From: Sphingobacterium sp. UBA5670
Lineage (GTDB): Bacteria; Bacteroidota; Bacteroidia; Sphingobacteriales; Sphingobacteriaceae
Assembly: GCF_002420705.1 (NCBI RefSeq)
Contig: NZ_DIIM01000010.1
Coordinates: 92,129-156,128 of the forward strand
Direction of reading: 5' to 3'
Length of the DNA stretch: 64,000 bases
Shown here: piece by piece, positions 8,825 to 17,671 of the stretch
Numbering within the stretch: position 1 is the stretch's first letter
Layout: every line of letters begins with the position of its first letter
Position numbers and translations under genes: made by a program
Notes under the pieces: generated by a model
What the model was told of the DNA's origin: nothing
The model's database searches: none
What the model saw: only the letters and a program-made list of their open reading frames with translations

Positions 8825-9973
8825 CTATTCTATATTATCAGTTTGATTTAAATGTACAGGCATTAACGTAGGAAAAGTCCATGCAAAATGATTTTTTCTG
8901 TAGGCAATAGGGCGATACCTCGGAAGGTAAGAATCAAATTGGTGAGTTTTATAAATATCTTTCATGGCCTCCAATAGATTGGACGGCCAGACACCGGCGT
9001 CCAGGTTCAGCATATCGACATCAGGATGGTGAAACCAGGGCCATTCTGTGGGATGTTGATTGTAATAGTAGAGGTAATCTATGGCCTTTCTAACGGATTT
9101 CCCATCTTTTGAGACCATAAACAGATTTTCTCCCGTTGCATTGTATATGCACCACATGGAAGCTGTCAGTGGAGCCAGCGAGAAGTACGTATACCATAAA
9201 CCTTTCTCTTCCCGTTTTACTTCTTCAATAAGATGACCATCCACTGCGATCTTTTCAAAAAGATCAGCCTTGATTAAAGCTATTGTAAAAGAAAGCTCTT
9301 TTTGGTCATCGAGAAAGTTTGCTGAAAGCAAATTTGCGAACCTCGACCAGTCTGCAAGATTATTGGCCCGTTCGCGTAAGAAATGAGTCGCTTTTTGATA
9401 GACGTTGATCGTCCAGTTTTTAAACTGATTAAGATCGTTCTCTGCCCAGAACGGATCGTTTTTAAGAAGTTCAGCCGCAATCATTAATCCGACACCTGCA
9501 TAAGAAAGAACAACTGGCCCGTCAAACTGGGAATATTTTTTATTGATGGTGGCCCAAGCATTCATGAAGTATAGGGCTTTTTGTACATATTTCTTTTCCC
9601 CGTTCAACGTATAGGCGAGGGCCGTGCAATAAGCGGCAAAAGCGTCTGCATGGAGTTGTTTTGCCATTGCACGTTGGCCTTCTTTATCGCTATAGAAGCC
9701 AGGGACGCTAAAATCTTCGACAGCATGATGTTCAGTCAACAGGATCGAATCTGCCAGAGTAGTCAATTGCTTATAAGCGGTATATACCGGCTGGGACTTT
9801 TTGCTGATCTGTGATTTTACAAAGTTGATCTGTGAAGTTGGGTGCATAAGGGATTGAGCGAGACTAAAAGAAGGATTTGCGATAAAATGCACAATCAGCA
9901 ATGTGAACCCTATTTTTGAAAATTTGGGCATTGAACGGTTGAGAACCGAAAAAAAATATAGTAAGTTTTGCAT
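8825..9973 (-). CDS. Alginate-lyase-family (PL5-like) secreted protein
   Basis: 382 aa. Signal peptide ends near SLAQS (about residue 40); an internal Met15 (ATG at 9931) would give a more compact signal and is a credible alternative start. The rest is all-helical (alpha/alpha toroid) as in the alginate lyase family PF05426: a helix with NNLADW, then DGHLIEEVKREEKGLWYTY corresponding to the family's DGxLPxELxR...Y block. Compared with PL5 lyases recalled from memory (NNH-x-x-W; R-x6-Y), the Asn, Arg and Tyr are kept but the His position is Leu. A lyase here would make unsaturated uronic-acid ends, the substrate of the GH88 domain encoded at 17672. It is transcribed opposite to that locus, and its link to the PUL is inferred. 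Confidence 0.65.
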   Translation of the reverse strand: MQNLLYFFSVLNRSMPKFSKIGFTLLIVHFIANPSFSLAQSLMHPTSQINFVKSQISKKSQPVYTAYKQLTTLADSILLTEHHAVEDFSVPGFYSDKEGQRAMAKQLHADAFAAYCTALAYTLNGEKKYVQKALYFMNAWATINKKYSQFDGPVVLSYAGVGLMIAAELLKNDPFWAENDLNQFKNWTINVYQKATHFLRERANNLADWSRFANLLSANFLDDQKELSFTIALIKADLFEKIAVDGHLIEEVKREEKGLWYTYFSLAPLTASMWCIYNATGENLFMVSKDGKSVRKAIDYLYYYNQHPTEWPWFHHPDVDMLNLDAGVWPSNLLEAMKDIYKTHQFDSYLPRYRPIAYRKNHFAWTFPTLMPVHLNQTDNIE

Positions 9974-10125
9974 GGTTTTAAATGGATTTGTGTGTGTTGA
10001 TGTTTTGCTATGGGGGGCTAGCTACTGCAAATTAAGAAAAAAATAGCATAAGTTAACTGACATAGAGAAATTTGATTTGAATTATTGGAGCGAAGTAATT
10101 AACTTCATGGCTAGAATAATCAATT

Positions 10126-10725
10126 ATGGACATCGATCAAAATCTGCCTGAGAAAGAACTCTTGTGCTTACTCCATCATGGGGATATGCAGGCGTTTGAT
10201 ATTTTGTACCATCGCTATAGCCAAATTATTTACGCCAATATTCTTAAGTTTCTGAAAGATGAAACCACTGCCGAAGACTTACTTCAGGACGTTTTTCTGC
10301 GTATCTGGGAAAATAGATCGAAAATAGATCCCGAGCAATCTTTCGCCGCGTTTCTGTTCACCTGCTCACGAAATATTACTTTTAATTTCAAGCGGCGTCT
10401 GAAATTAGAGATGGAGTCAGAGATTCATCTCGCTTATGGACAATCGGAATCCGAAAATACCATTGATAAAGTGCTGGATTCGAAAGAAGCCATGATCTTA
10501 GTAGAGGACTTGTTGAGCAAATTACCCAAACAGCGGCAAAAGATATTTAGGCTGTCGAAGCTGGAAGGCAAAAGCTATCAGGAGATCGCAGAAGAAATGG
10601 GCATTTCTATTGCTACTGTACGTGACCATATTGTCAAGGCGAATAAATTTATACGAAATGGCGCATTGCAGGATAGTGGCTTTTCGTCATTGTTATTGGC
10701 ATTGCTTCTCTATTCGACTAAATAA
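10126..10725 (+). CDS. ECF RNA polymerase sigma factor, FecI-like
   Basis: 199 aa. Region 2 spans about 25-95 (DILYHRY, AEDLLQDVFLRIWENR) and region 4 about 125-180 (LSKLPKQRQKIFRLSKLEGKS with the YQEIAEEMGIS helix-turn-helix). A short hydrophobic tail (residues 184-197) follows, seen in many Bacteroidota ECF factors. It precedes a FecR gene and a SusC gene with an STN domain, the classic trans-envelope cascade in which ligand-loaded SusC acts on FecR to free the sigma factor. It most likely drives the PUL at 12249-24596. Confidence 0.93.
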   Translation: MDIDQNLPEKELLCLLHHGDMQAFDILYHRYSQIIYANILKFLKDETTAEDLLQDVFLRIWENRSKIDPEQSFAAFLFTCSRNITFNFKRRLKLEMESEIHLAYGQSESENTIDKVLDSKEAMILVEDLLSKLPKQRQKIFRLSKLEGKSYQEIAEEMGISIATVRDHIVKANKFIRNGALQDSGFSSLLLALLLYSTK

Positions 10726-10787
10726 AAAAAAATTCTGGAGCAGACCTTTATTTCACGCTGTGTGTATTTACTTTAAAATACAGTTCA

Positions 10788-12059
10788 GTGGAGACCAATA
10801 AATCTAAAATAGACCAATTACTTCAAAAATATAAAGAAGGGAACTGTTCGCTCGAGGAGATCGAATGGCTACAGCATGCGCTTTCTACTACTGGCACCAG
10901 TGATCAGGATGCTATCGATCGGGCTATAATCGCTAGTTTACTACAACCTTCGTCTGTAAGTAAAATGAACGAATCGAGATTGAAAATAATGCTCGAAACC
11001 ATCAAAAAACAAATCCAGCAAGGAAAAGAAGGTAACGATAACTTATTGGAAAAAGGAGCGGAAGATAATACGCCGATCCCGAAGAAAACCATTCTCTCAA
11101 TACGATGGCCCTATTGGGCTGCTGCGGCTTGTCTATTGCTCTTTGTTTTTTCAATGGTATTTTGGCAGCAGCAGACGAGCCTTGTCCAGGGGGACAGGAA
11201 CCTGGTTGGACTGAATGATACAAAGGGCGATGCTGTAAAGCCTGGCGGAACCAGTGCCACGCTTCGCTTGGCAGATGGTACACTTTTGGAACTCGATAAG
11301 CAGGCGTCGGGTATTGTGATGGGGGAAAGTATTACCTATCAAAATGGACAATCTATTGCTGATGGTTTAGGTAAACAAAGCCTGAAAGTGGATCCAAGTA
11401 AGGTTACGTTGGAGTTGACCACACCGCTTGGGGGGATGTATCAAATTACTTTACCTGACGGCACAAAAGTATGGCTTAATGCTGCCTCTTCTCTAAAATA
11501 TCCGATGAGCTTTGCCAAAAATGAACGAAAAGTTATCCTGTTGGGAGAGGCCTTTTTCGAGGTGAGCAAAGATAGCTCCAGACCTTTCAAAGTGCTCAGT
11601 AAAGGACAGAAAATTGAGGTGCTTGGGACAGCATTCAATGTGAATGCTTATCCGGAAAATACGGCGATTAAGACGACCTTAATCACAGGGAAGGTCAAAT
11701 TATCAAACGATAATCACGCTTCACAGGCAATATACCTTCGACCTGGTCAGCAATCGATTAATACCAATAAAGGAAATATACAAGTTGCAAATGTAGATAC
11801 AGAGCCGTTCACGGCCTGGAAAGATGGCTTGTTTTATTTTGACGAAACACCGGTGTCGGATGCACTGCAGCAGATTGGTCGCTGGTATAATGTAGAAGTG
11901 AGGTATAAGGGCGAAGCGGCACAAACACATTTCTATGGTCGTATCAAACGAAACAAGCCACTCCGTGAAGTCCTCGATGTATTGGAAGAAGGTGGTCTTC
12001 GTTTTGAATTAAGCAAGGACCAGGGAAATACCATTTTATTCGTAATACCACAAAAATAA
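10788..12059 (+). CDS. FecR-family anti-sigma factor
   Basis: 423 aa from a GTG start at 10788; no ATG lies near, and the residues after GTG match the usual FecR opening (METNKSKIDQLL). Cytoplasmic sigma-binding part about 1-100, one transmembrane helix near 104-123 (WAAAACLLLFVFSMVF), then the periplasmic FecR domain with DGTKVWLNAASSLKYP and GEAFFEVSKD, and a C-terminal DUF4974 region (about 345-423). It transmits the signal from the STN domain of the SusC protein encoded at 12249 to the sigma factor at 10126. Confidence 0.92.
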   Translation: METNKSKIDQLLQKYKEGNCSLEEIEWLQHALSTTGTSDQDAIDRAIIASLLQPSSVSKMNESRLKIMLETIKKQIQQGKEGNDNLLEKGAEDNTPIPKKTILSIRWPYWAAAACLLLFVFSMVFWQQQTSLVQGDRNLVGLNDTKGDAVKPGGTSATLRLADGTLLELDKQASGIVMGESITYQNGQSIADGLGKQSLKVDPSKVTLELTTPLGGMYQITLPDGTKVWLNAASSLKYPMSFAKNERKVILLGEAFFEVSKDSSRPFKVLSKGQKIEVLGTAFNVNAYPENTAIKTTLITGKVKLSNDNHASQAIYLRPGQQSINTNKGNIQVANVDTEPFTAWKDGLFYFDETPVSDALQQIGRWYNVEVRYKGEAAQTHFYGRIKRNKPLREVLDVLEEGGLRFELSKDQGNTILFVIPQK

Positions 12060-12140
12060 TAATAACCCTAAAAAATGATGAAAAGAGACCTGATTATAGA
12101 TTCTACTTAAGCTGGATAGCGGGTATAGGTAAGACAAAGA

Positions 12141-12164
12141 AGGCAGTGCTGGGGGGCACTGCCT
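12141..12164 (+). other. Leader stem-loop before susC-like gene
   Basis: Nine-bp perfect stem (12141-12149 with 12156-12164) and G-rich loop in the 189-bp gap between fecR and the SusC gene, without a T run. It could be a leader structure or a weak terminator that sets expression of SusC apart from the regulators. Confidence 0.45.
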
Positions 12165-12248
12165 CGAATTGGCTGCATATACTTACAAGTGTTGCCCGAG
12201 GGCAAATTTTTGATAACCATTTATAAATAATACAAACCGTACAAACAT

Positions 12249-15200
12249 ATGATTTTTTATCCATTTGTTAGGCTACACCCGTGGAGTTTAACTTTACGAA
12301 GTATACTGATTATGAAATTGATCGTACTCATTTCCTTACTGACAGCGATGCAGCTGTTTGCAGAAGGAAATGCACAGACCATAAATCTAACCGCAAAGCA
12401 TGTGACTTTAAACGAAGTCATGCGTGATCTCCAAAAACAGACAGGGATCAATTTTTTCTTAAATGGGAAGTCGTTGGCGCAGACTCGTTTGTCTGTCAAC
12501 ATACAACATGCCAAATTGGAAGCAGCATTAGATGCAATTGTCGCACCGTTGGATCTGGACTGGGTAAAAAAAGATGAAGTGATTGTGATAAAACCCAAAA
12601 GAAATCTGCTAAATTCTGATCGTAAAGAAGAACTGCAGCGGAGTATCGGCGGCAAGGTCGTCAATGGCAAAGGACAGGCCCTTGTAGGAACAACCATTAC
12701 AGTGAAAGGAACAAACATTTCCACGGTTACGGATCAAGATGGAAGGTTTACGATTCAGTTGCCTGCTTCGAAAGGTACCTTGGTATTTTCGAATGTAGGC
12801 TATCAAAGTTTAGAAAAAAGTATCACTGGCAACGCAGAATTGAACATTGTGCTTCAAGAGGTGGTAAGTGGTCTGGATGAGGTGGTTGTTGTGGGCTATG
12901 GTAGCCAGAAACGAGCCAATGTGATAGGTGCCGTATCAACGGTGAGCGGAAGCTCATTGGAAAATCGGTCCACCTCTACGTTAACATCTTCTTTAGCAGG
13001 GCTTGCAGCAGGAGTTAATGTGCAGACCTCAACGGGAAAACCGGGGGCCGATGGCGCTAATATCCTTATCCGTGGAAAGGGAACCTTGAACAATACGTCA
13101 CCTTTAGTCGTCATCGATGGTATCGTAGGATCTATGGATGCAGTAAATCCCAATGATGTGGAATCAATTTCTATTCTAAAAGATGCTGCAACAGCAGCAA
13201 TTTATGGCTCTTTAGGCTCCAATGGTGTTATTCTAATTACAACTAAAAAGGGCGCCAAAGGGAAAAATAATGTCTCCTATACCGGAATGGTCTCTATGCT
13301 TCGACCTAATAATGTGCCCGAATTTATTACTGATTATGCGCAGCATATGCGCCTAGTCAATGAAGGTTTTAAAAATTTGGGACGGGCAGCTGTGTATACA
13401 GATGCGACAATCAATCTTTGGGAAGAAGCAAAGAAAAATCCAACAGGGCTAACCGAATTTGGTATTCCAAATGAGGTCGCTTATCCAAATACCAATTGGG
13501 GCGATGTACTTTTTGGACAACGGAAGCTTTTACAAAATCACAATCTGTCCTTAAATGGTGGCAACGACAATACGCAATACCTCTTTTCAGTAGGATATTT
13601 CAACAATCCAGGTACGATGCCTGAAACTGGAGCGGATAAGATACGTATGCGTATCAATTTGCAATCGAAAGTTGCTAAGTTTTTGACTGTAGGAACGCAG
13701 ACCTTTGGCGATCTGCAAAACTTGAGTGTAGCCGATGTTGCTACAGCATATTCCTACCAAACTCAAACTGTACCTGGTGTTTATCCTTATTATAATGGAG
13801 CTTATGGTTTTCCAGCTGCTGCCGAAGAGTCCGCTACAGCAAATAATGCATTGGCTTTTCTCCATGGGATGGGCGGGAAGAATCAAGTCAATCGATTCAA
13901 TACGACAATTTTTGCGAAATTAAATCTGATGAAGGGCCTGGAGTTTGAATCAAAGATAAATTACAATTATGCCTATACCGAGACCAATTCCCATCAGGTG
14001 CCTTATGAAAAATGGAATTTCGCAACGAACAAATTGAGCACAGCAGCACTGTCTTCGGGGCAAATAACAACCCAATATGGATTGACAAAGAGCTACAATG
14101 TGATCATTGATAACGTATTGCGCTACTCAGGTTCTTTTGGTAAACATGATGTGGGCGGAATTTTAGGTTATAATGAGCAATATTTCAACCAATATAATAT
14201 TGGTGCGGCCAAACTTGGCCTTGTGCATCCCGATTTAACAACGTTTAACTCGGCGACGACGATGAGTTCCATTACGGGTGATGAGCTTGATTATGGACTG
14301 CGTTCCTTTTTCGGAAGAGCTAATTACGCCTACGCGAATAAATATTTGGCTGAAGCAGTTGTACGTTACGATGGATCATCGCGGTTTGGCACCGCCAAAC
14401 GCTGGGGCTTCTTTCCCGCATTCTCCGCAGGATGGCGTATTTCGGAGGAATCATTTATGACGTCACTTAAATCTTTTCTGAATGACTTGCGGATAAGAGC
14501 TTCCTGGGGGAAAACAGGAAATAACGCCTCTCCGGGTAATTACGACCATCTTCCTGCGTATGGTACTGTCAATTACTCGTTCAATAATCAGGCTGTTCGT
14601 GGTTTAGCACAAACTAAATTGGGCAACGATCTGCTGCACTGGGAAACCACCACCACCACAAATGTGGGCTTTACAGCTACAGCCTGGAAAAATAAATTGA
14701 CAGTCGAATTTGACGCCTATAGAGCTTATACGGATGGTATCCTTTACGTTCCGACGATTCCAGCGACAACAGGAACCGCTACCGCGGCGACGATGAATAT
14801 CGCCGAAGTCAGTAAACGTGGACTTGAACTGACCTTGGGGTATCAAGATAAGATCAATGAATTTAAATTCGGCATATCAGCCAATTTTGCCTACAATACC
14901 AATCGGGTAGAGAAATATAAGGGTGCACTATCAGAAGGCTATGTAACGGATGCTGCTGGTAATCGTGTTTATCAGTCGAATATTGGTATGGTGTCTAATG
15001 GTGTCAACCAGCGGATTATCGAAGGGCACGAAATCAATGAATTCTATTTGTATAATGTGTATAAGGGGGCGGGAAATCACTTTTTAGCTGATGGTTCTGT
15101 TGATAAAAACGGTGGGCCGCGGGATGGTATGATCCGTACAGAACAGGATATGGACTGGCTGAAAGCAATGGTAGCCGCAGGTTATTCATTCCAGCCTGCC

Positions 15201-15815
15201 GACGGCATAGACCCTACCAAGATCTGGTATGGTGATTTGATTTATTCGGATATGAATGGCGATGGTATTTATGGGAATGTGTATGACCAAAGATTTATGG
15301 GTAAGAGAGAAACACCCGCTTTTAATTATGGGCTTAGTGTCAACATGGCTTATAAAGGGTTCGATGCCTCTATGATCTGGTCTGCGTCTTCAGGAATGTC
15401 TTATTATTGGAATGAACTTTATCTCAATTCATCCATCGTCGCGCAAGGTAAATCTGTTCCGGCTTTGGTAGCCAACAATCATTATTACTATAATGCAGCG
15501 AATCCCGCAGATCCCAATAATCGGACCGATGGGTATTATCCCCGTTTAAAAGCTGAGACAGATGCGCAGAATGGTCGGACAAGCGATTACTATTTGTATA
15601 ACGCTTCTTTCGTGAAATTGCGTAATCTCCAACTTGGTTATACATTTCCAGAAAGCTTGGCCAGCCGACTCTCAATGGCTAAACTACGTATTTATTTGGC
15701 GGGCGAAAATCTGCTGACCTGGACGCAATATCCGGGGCTAGATCCAGAAATTGGAACAACCGCCAATTATCCAACCATGCGCCAATATTCACTTGGTCTA
15801 AATCTTACTTTTTAA
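12249..15815 (+). CDS. SusC/RagA TonB-dependent transporter with N-terminal STN signalling domain
   Basis: 1188 aa. The start with a basic stretch before the hydrophobic core is usual for this subgroup (HPW...LRSILIMKL); signal cleavage likely after GNAQ. Then an STN domain (about 45-115, LTAKHVTLNEVMRDL), a carboxypeptidase-regulatory-like beta domain (about 130-210), the plug with LDEVVVVGYGSQK and the SusC motif ending in AAIYGSLGSNGVILITTKKG, and a 22-strand barrel with C-terminal LNLTF. It takes up glycans across the outer membrane with its SusD partner (15821). The STN domain and the fecI/fecR genes upstream indicate that it also signals to the sigma factor. Confidence 0.96.
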   Translation: MIFYPFVRLHPWSLTLRSILIMKLIVLISLLTAMQLFAEGNAQTINLTAKHVTLNEVMRDLQKQTGINFFLNGKSLAQTRLSVNIQHAKLEAALDAIVAPLDLDWVKKDEVIVIKPKRNLLNSDRKEELQRSIGGKVVNGKGQALVGTTITVKGTNISTVTDQDGRFTIQLPASKGTLVFSNVGYQSLEKSITGNAELNIVLQEVVSGLDEVVVVGYGSQKRANVIGAVSTVSGSSLENRSTSTLTSSLAGLAAGVNVQTSTGKPGADGANILIRGKGTLNNTSPLVVIDGIVGSMDAVNPNDVESISILKDAATAAIYGSLGSNGVILITTKKGAKGKNNVSYTGMVSMLRPNNVPEFITDYAQHMRLVNEGFKNLGRAAVYTDATINLWEEAKKNPTGLTEFGIPNEVAYPNTNWGDVLFGQRKLLQNHNLSLNGGNDNTQYLFSVGYFNNPGTMPETGADKIRMRINLQSKVAKFLTVGTQTFGDLQNLSVADVATAYSYQTQTVPGVYPYYNGAYGFPAAAEESATANNALAFLHGMGGKNQVNRFNTTIFAKLNLMKGLEFESKINYNYAYTETNSHQVPYEKWNFATNKLSTAALSSGQITTQYGLTKSYNVIIDNVLRYSGSFGKHDVGGILGYNEQYFNQYNIGAAKLGLVHPDLTTFNSATTMSSITGDELDYGLRSFFGRANYAYANKYLAEAVVRYDGSSRFGTAKRWGFFPAFSAGWRISEESFMTSLKSFLNDLRIRASWGKTGNNASPGNYDHLPAYGTVNYSFNNQAVRGLAQTKLGNDLLHWETTTTTNVGFTATAWKNKLTVEFDAYRAYTDGILYVPTIPATTGTATAATMNIAEVSKRGLELTLGYQDKINEFKFGISANFAYNTNRVEKYKGALSEGYVTDAAGNRVYQSNIGMVSNGVNQRIIEGHEINEFYLYNVYKGAGNHFLADGSVDKNGGPRDGMIRTEQDMDWLKAMVAAGYSFQPADGIDPTKIWYGDLIYSDMNGDGIYGNVYDQRFMGKRETPAFNYGLSVNMAYKGFDASMIWSASSGMSYYWNELYLNSSIVAQGKSVPALVANNHYYYNAANPADPNNRTDGYYPRLKAETDAQNGRTSDYYLYNASFVKLRNLQLGYTFPESLASRLSMAKLRIYLAGENLLTWTQYPGLDPEIGTTANYPTMRQYSLGLNLTF

Positions 15816-15820
15816 TCCGA

Positions 15821-17596
15821 ATGATAAGAATGAAAAAGATGAAAAAAATTATAGCGCTAGTGTTGCTAACTAGTATAATGGGGTGTAAAAAAGATCTTTT
15901 AGATACCTCGCCGTATTCATCGGTCTCCACGGCAACGATGTGGACAACCGATAATTTAACCGACTTGGGCGTTGCGGGAATCTATAGCTCATTTAGGCTC
16001 CTGATGGGGCATAGTGGACTGATCTCACCTTACGAGCTCTATCAATTTGACCGTTTCTCATATACAGGACAGGCGCGTTTTGATGAACCCTTACTGACGG
16101 GAACAATTACCGCAGGAGATCCCTTATTTTTGAATGTTTGGAAGATTCAATACGAAGGAATTCAGCGTGCAAATGATGCGCTAAAGAATATTCCGGTAAA
16201 ATCTCCTTCAACAGCGGAAAAGAAAGCCAAATATATTGCTGAAGCTAAATTCTTACGCGCTTATTTTTACTTTAGACTTAACCAACTCTACAAGGGAGTG
16301 CCGATTTATCTTGAGCCTTTTACGGCGGCGGAGGCTATTAAAGGACGTAATTCGGAAGAGGAAGTCTGGAATCAAATATTAGCTGACCTGAACGATTGTA
16401 TTGCCGAAACCAATTTCCCAGATCGTTACCCCGCAGGTAATGCAAATTATGGGCATGCAACCAAAGCGGCGGCTTATGCCTTACGGGGTAAAATTTATCT
16501 CTATCGAAAGGAATGGGCAAAAGCGGCGACTGATTTTCAGAAAGTAAAAGATGCTGGTCACACACTCTTTGGCGATTATAAAGCACTGTTTAAAGAAGCT
16601 AATGAGCAGTGTCCAGAAATGATTTTTTCTATTCAGCATCGGAGTGAGTCGGGATATGGAAATAACATGCAATTGTTTTGTGGCTGGCCCTCGGTGTATT
16701 CGCGAGGCTGGAATTACTATATGCCTTCACCTCATTTGGTAGATCTCTATGAAAATAGTGATGGATCCAAATTCGAGTGGGATAAAATAATTCCAGGATA
16801 TGCAGACTTAACTGAAAATGAAAGAGAGGTATTTTTTCTACGGAACAACCTAACGGAAGCGGAGAAGGCAGCGGCGGCATTAAGGGGAGCAAAAATGAGC
16901 CTTTATCTGCCGCAAGGTAATGAGGAGCGCATCAAAAAAGCCTATGAAAATCGTGATCCACGTTTACAGGCAAATATTGTGACACCCTATTCCACTTTTA
17001 GAGGAGCGTATAATTTTACGAATGTGGAAAGTCTTCAGTTTATGCGCTGGCCATTTCGGGGGCAGGCACAGGTAGATGGCGATATTCAGAGTGATACGCA
17101 GATTAATTTCTTCTATTTCTATCGAAAATTTGTCGCCGAAGGAGTCAATGAGATTGTGGATCGCAATTATGGGCCTATCGATTTTCCGATTTTCCGTTAT
17201 GCTGATGTCTTATTGATGTGGGCCGAAGCATTGAATGAAGATGGTAAATTGAATGAGGCCATTGCTAAAGTCAACGAAGTACGACAAAGGGCAGGTGTTG
17301 CACTGTTAAATTCAAATGCAGCAACCACTGTTGGCGGAAAGGAAGATTTACGTACACGCATTCGGAATGAACGTCGTGTGGAGTTCCCGAATGAGGGGAT
17401 TAATTACTTTGACGAGTTACGATGGGGAACCTGGAAAGAGACGGTATTTCAAGCAGGCAATGGACGTAAGCAAGTCTGGGGAACAAATGTTGGAAACTAT
17501 AGCTATAAAGGTGATTTCTTAACGGTATGGCCTATTCCGACTTCAGAAATACAGATGAATGTGAATCTGGTGCAAAACCCTGGGTGGATAGATTAG
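15821..17596 (+). CDS. SusD/RagB-family surface glycan-binding lipoprotein
   Basis: 591 aa. Lipoprotein signal ending SIMGCKKD, with the lysines/Asp after Cys resembling the surface-export signal of Bacteroidota. TPR-like helices (FLRAYFYFRL) and the C-terminal SusD fold (RYADVLLMWAEALNE, RNERRVEFPNEG, NPGWID end) are clear. It starts 5 bp after the SusC stop and forms the lid of that transporter. The ligand is expected to be the fucose/uronic-acid glycan attacked by the downstream enzymes. Confidence 0.96.
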   Translation: MIRMKKMKKIIALVLLTSIMGCKKDLLDTSPYSSVSTATMWTTDNLTDLGVAGIYSSFRLLMGHSGLISPYELYQFDRFSYTGQARFDEPLLTGTITAGDPLFLNVWKIQYEGIQRANDALKNIPVKSPSTAEKKAKYIAEAKFLRAYFYFRLNQLYKGVPIYLEPFTAAEAIKGRNSEEEVWNQILADLNDCIAETNFPDRYPAGNANYGHATKAAAYALRGKIYLYRKEWAKAATDFQKVKDAGHTLFGDYKALFKEANEQCPEMIFSIQHRSESGYGNNMQLFCGWPSVYSRGWNYYMPSPHLVDLYENSDGSKFEWDKIIPGYADLTENEREVFFLRNNLTEAEKAAAALRGAKMSLYLPQGNEERIKKAYENRDPRLQANIVTPYSTFRGAYNFTNVESLQFMRWPFRGQAQVDGDIQSDTQINFFYFYRKFVAEGVNEIVDRNYGPIDFPIFRYADVLLMWAEALNEDGKLNEAIAKVNEVRQRAGVALLNSNAATTVGGKEDLRTRIRNERRVEFPNEGINYFDELRWGTWKETVFQAGNGRKQVWGTNVGNYSYKGDFLTVWPIPTSEIQMNVNLVQNPGWID

Positions 17597-17616
17597 TTTT
17601 TCATTTTTTAATTAAA

Positions 17617-17649
17617 GCCGAGGGGGATATAGACCGCATTCCCCTCGGC
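17617..17649 (+). other. Intra-operon stem-loop between susD and enzyme genes
   Basis: Nine-bp GC-rich stem (17617-17625 with 17641-17649) in the 75-bp gap after the SusD gene, with no T run. Such hairpins often set a step-down between abundant SusCD message and the enzyme genes; that role is inferred. Confidence 0.5.
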
Positions 17650-17671
17650 CGACTGTAACATAAACTTAAAG

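Noticed and set aside
10093..10107. GAAGT-AATTA-ACTTC near-palindrome before the sigma gene
   Set aside because: Arms of five bases in AT-rich DNA are expected by chance.
12257..12724. 155-codon open frame antisense to the STN-SusC gene
   Set aside because: It overlaps the signal and STN domains of a certain gene; shadow frame.
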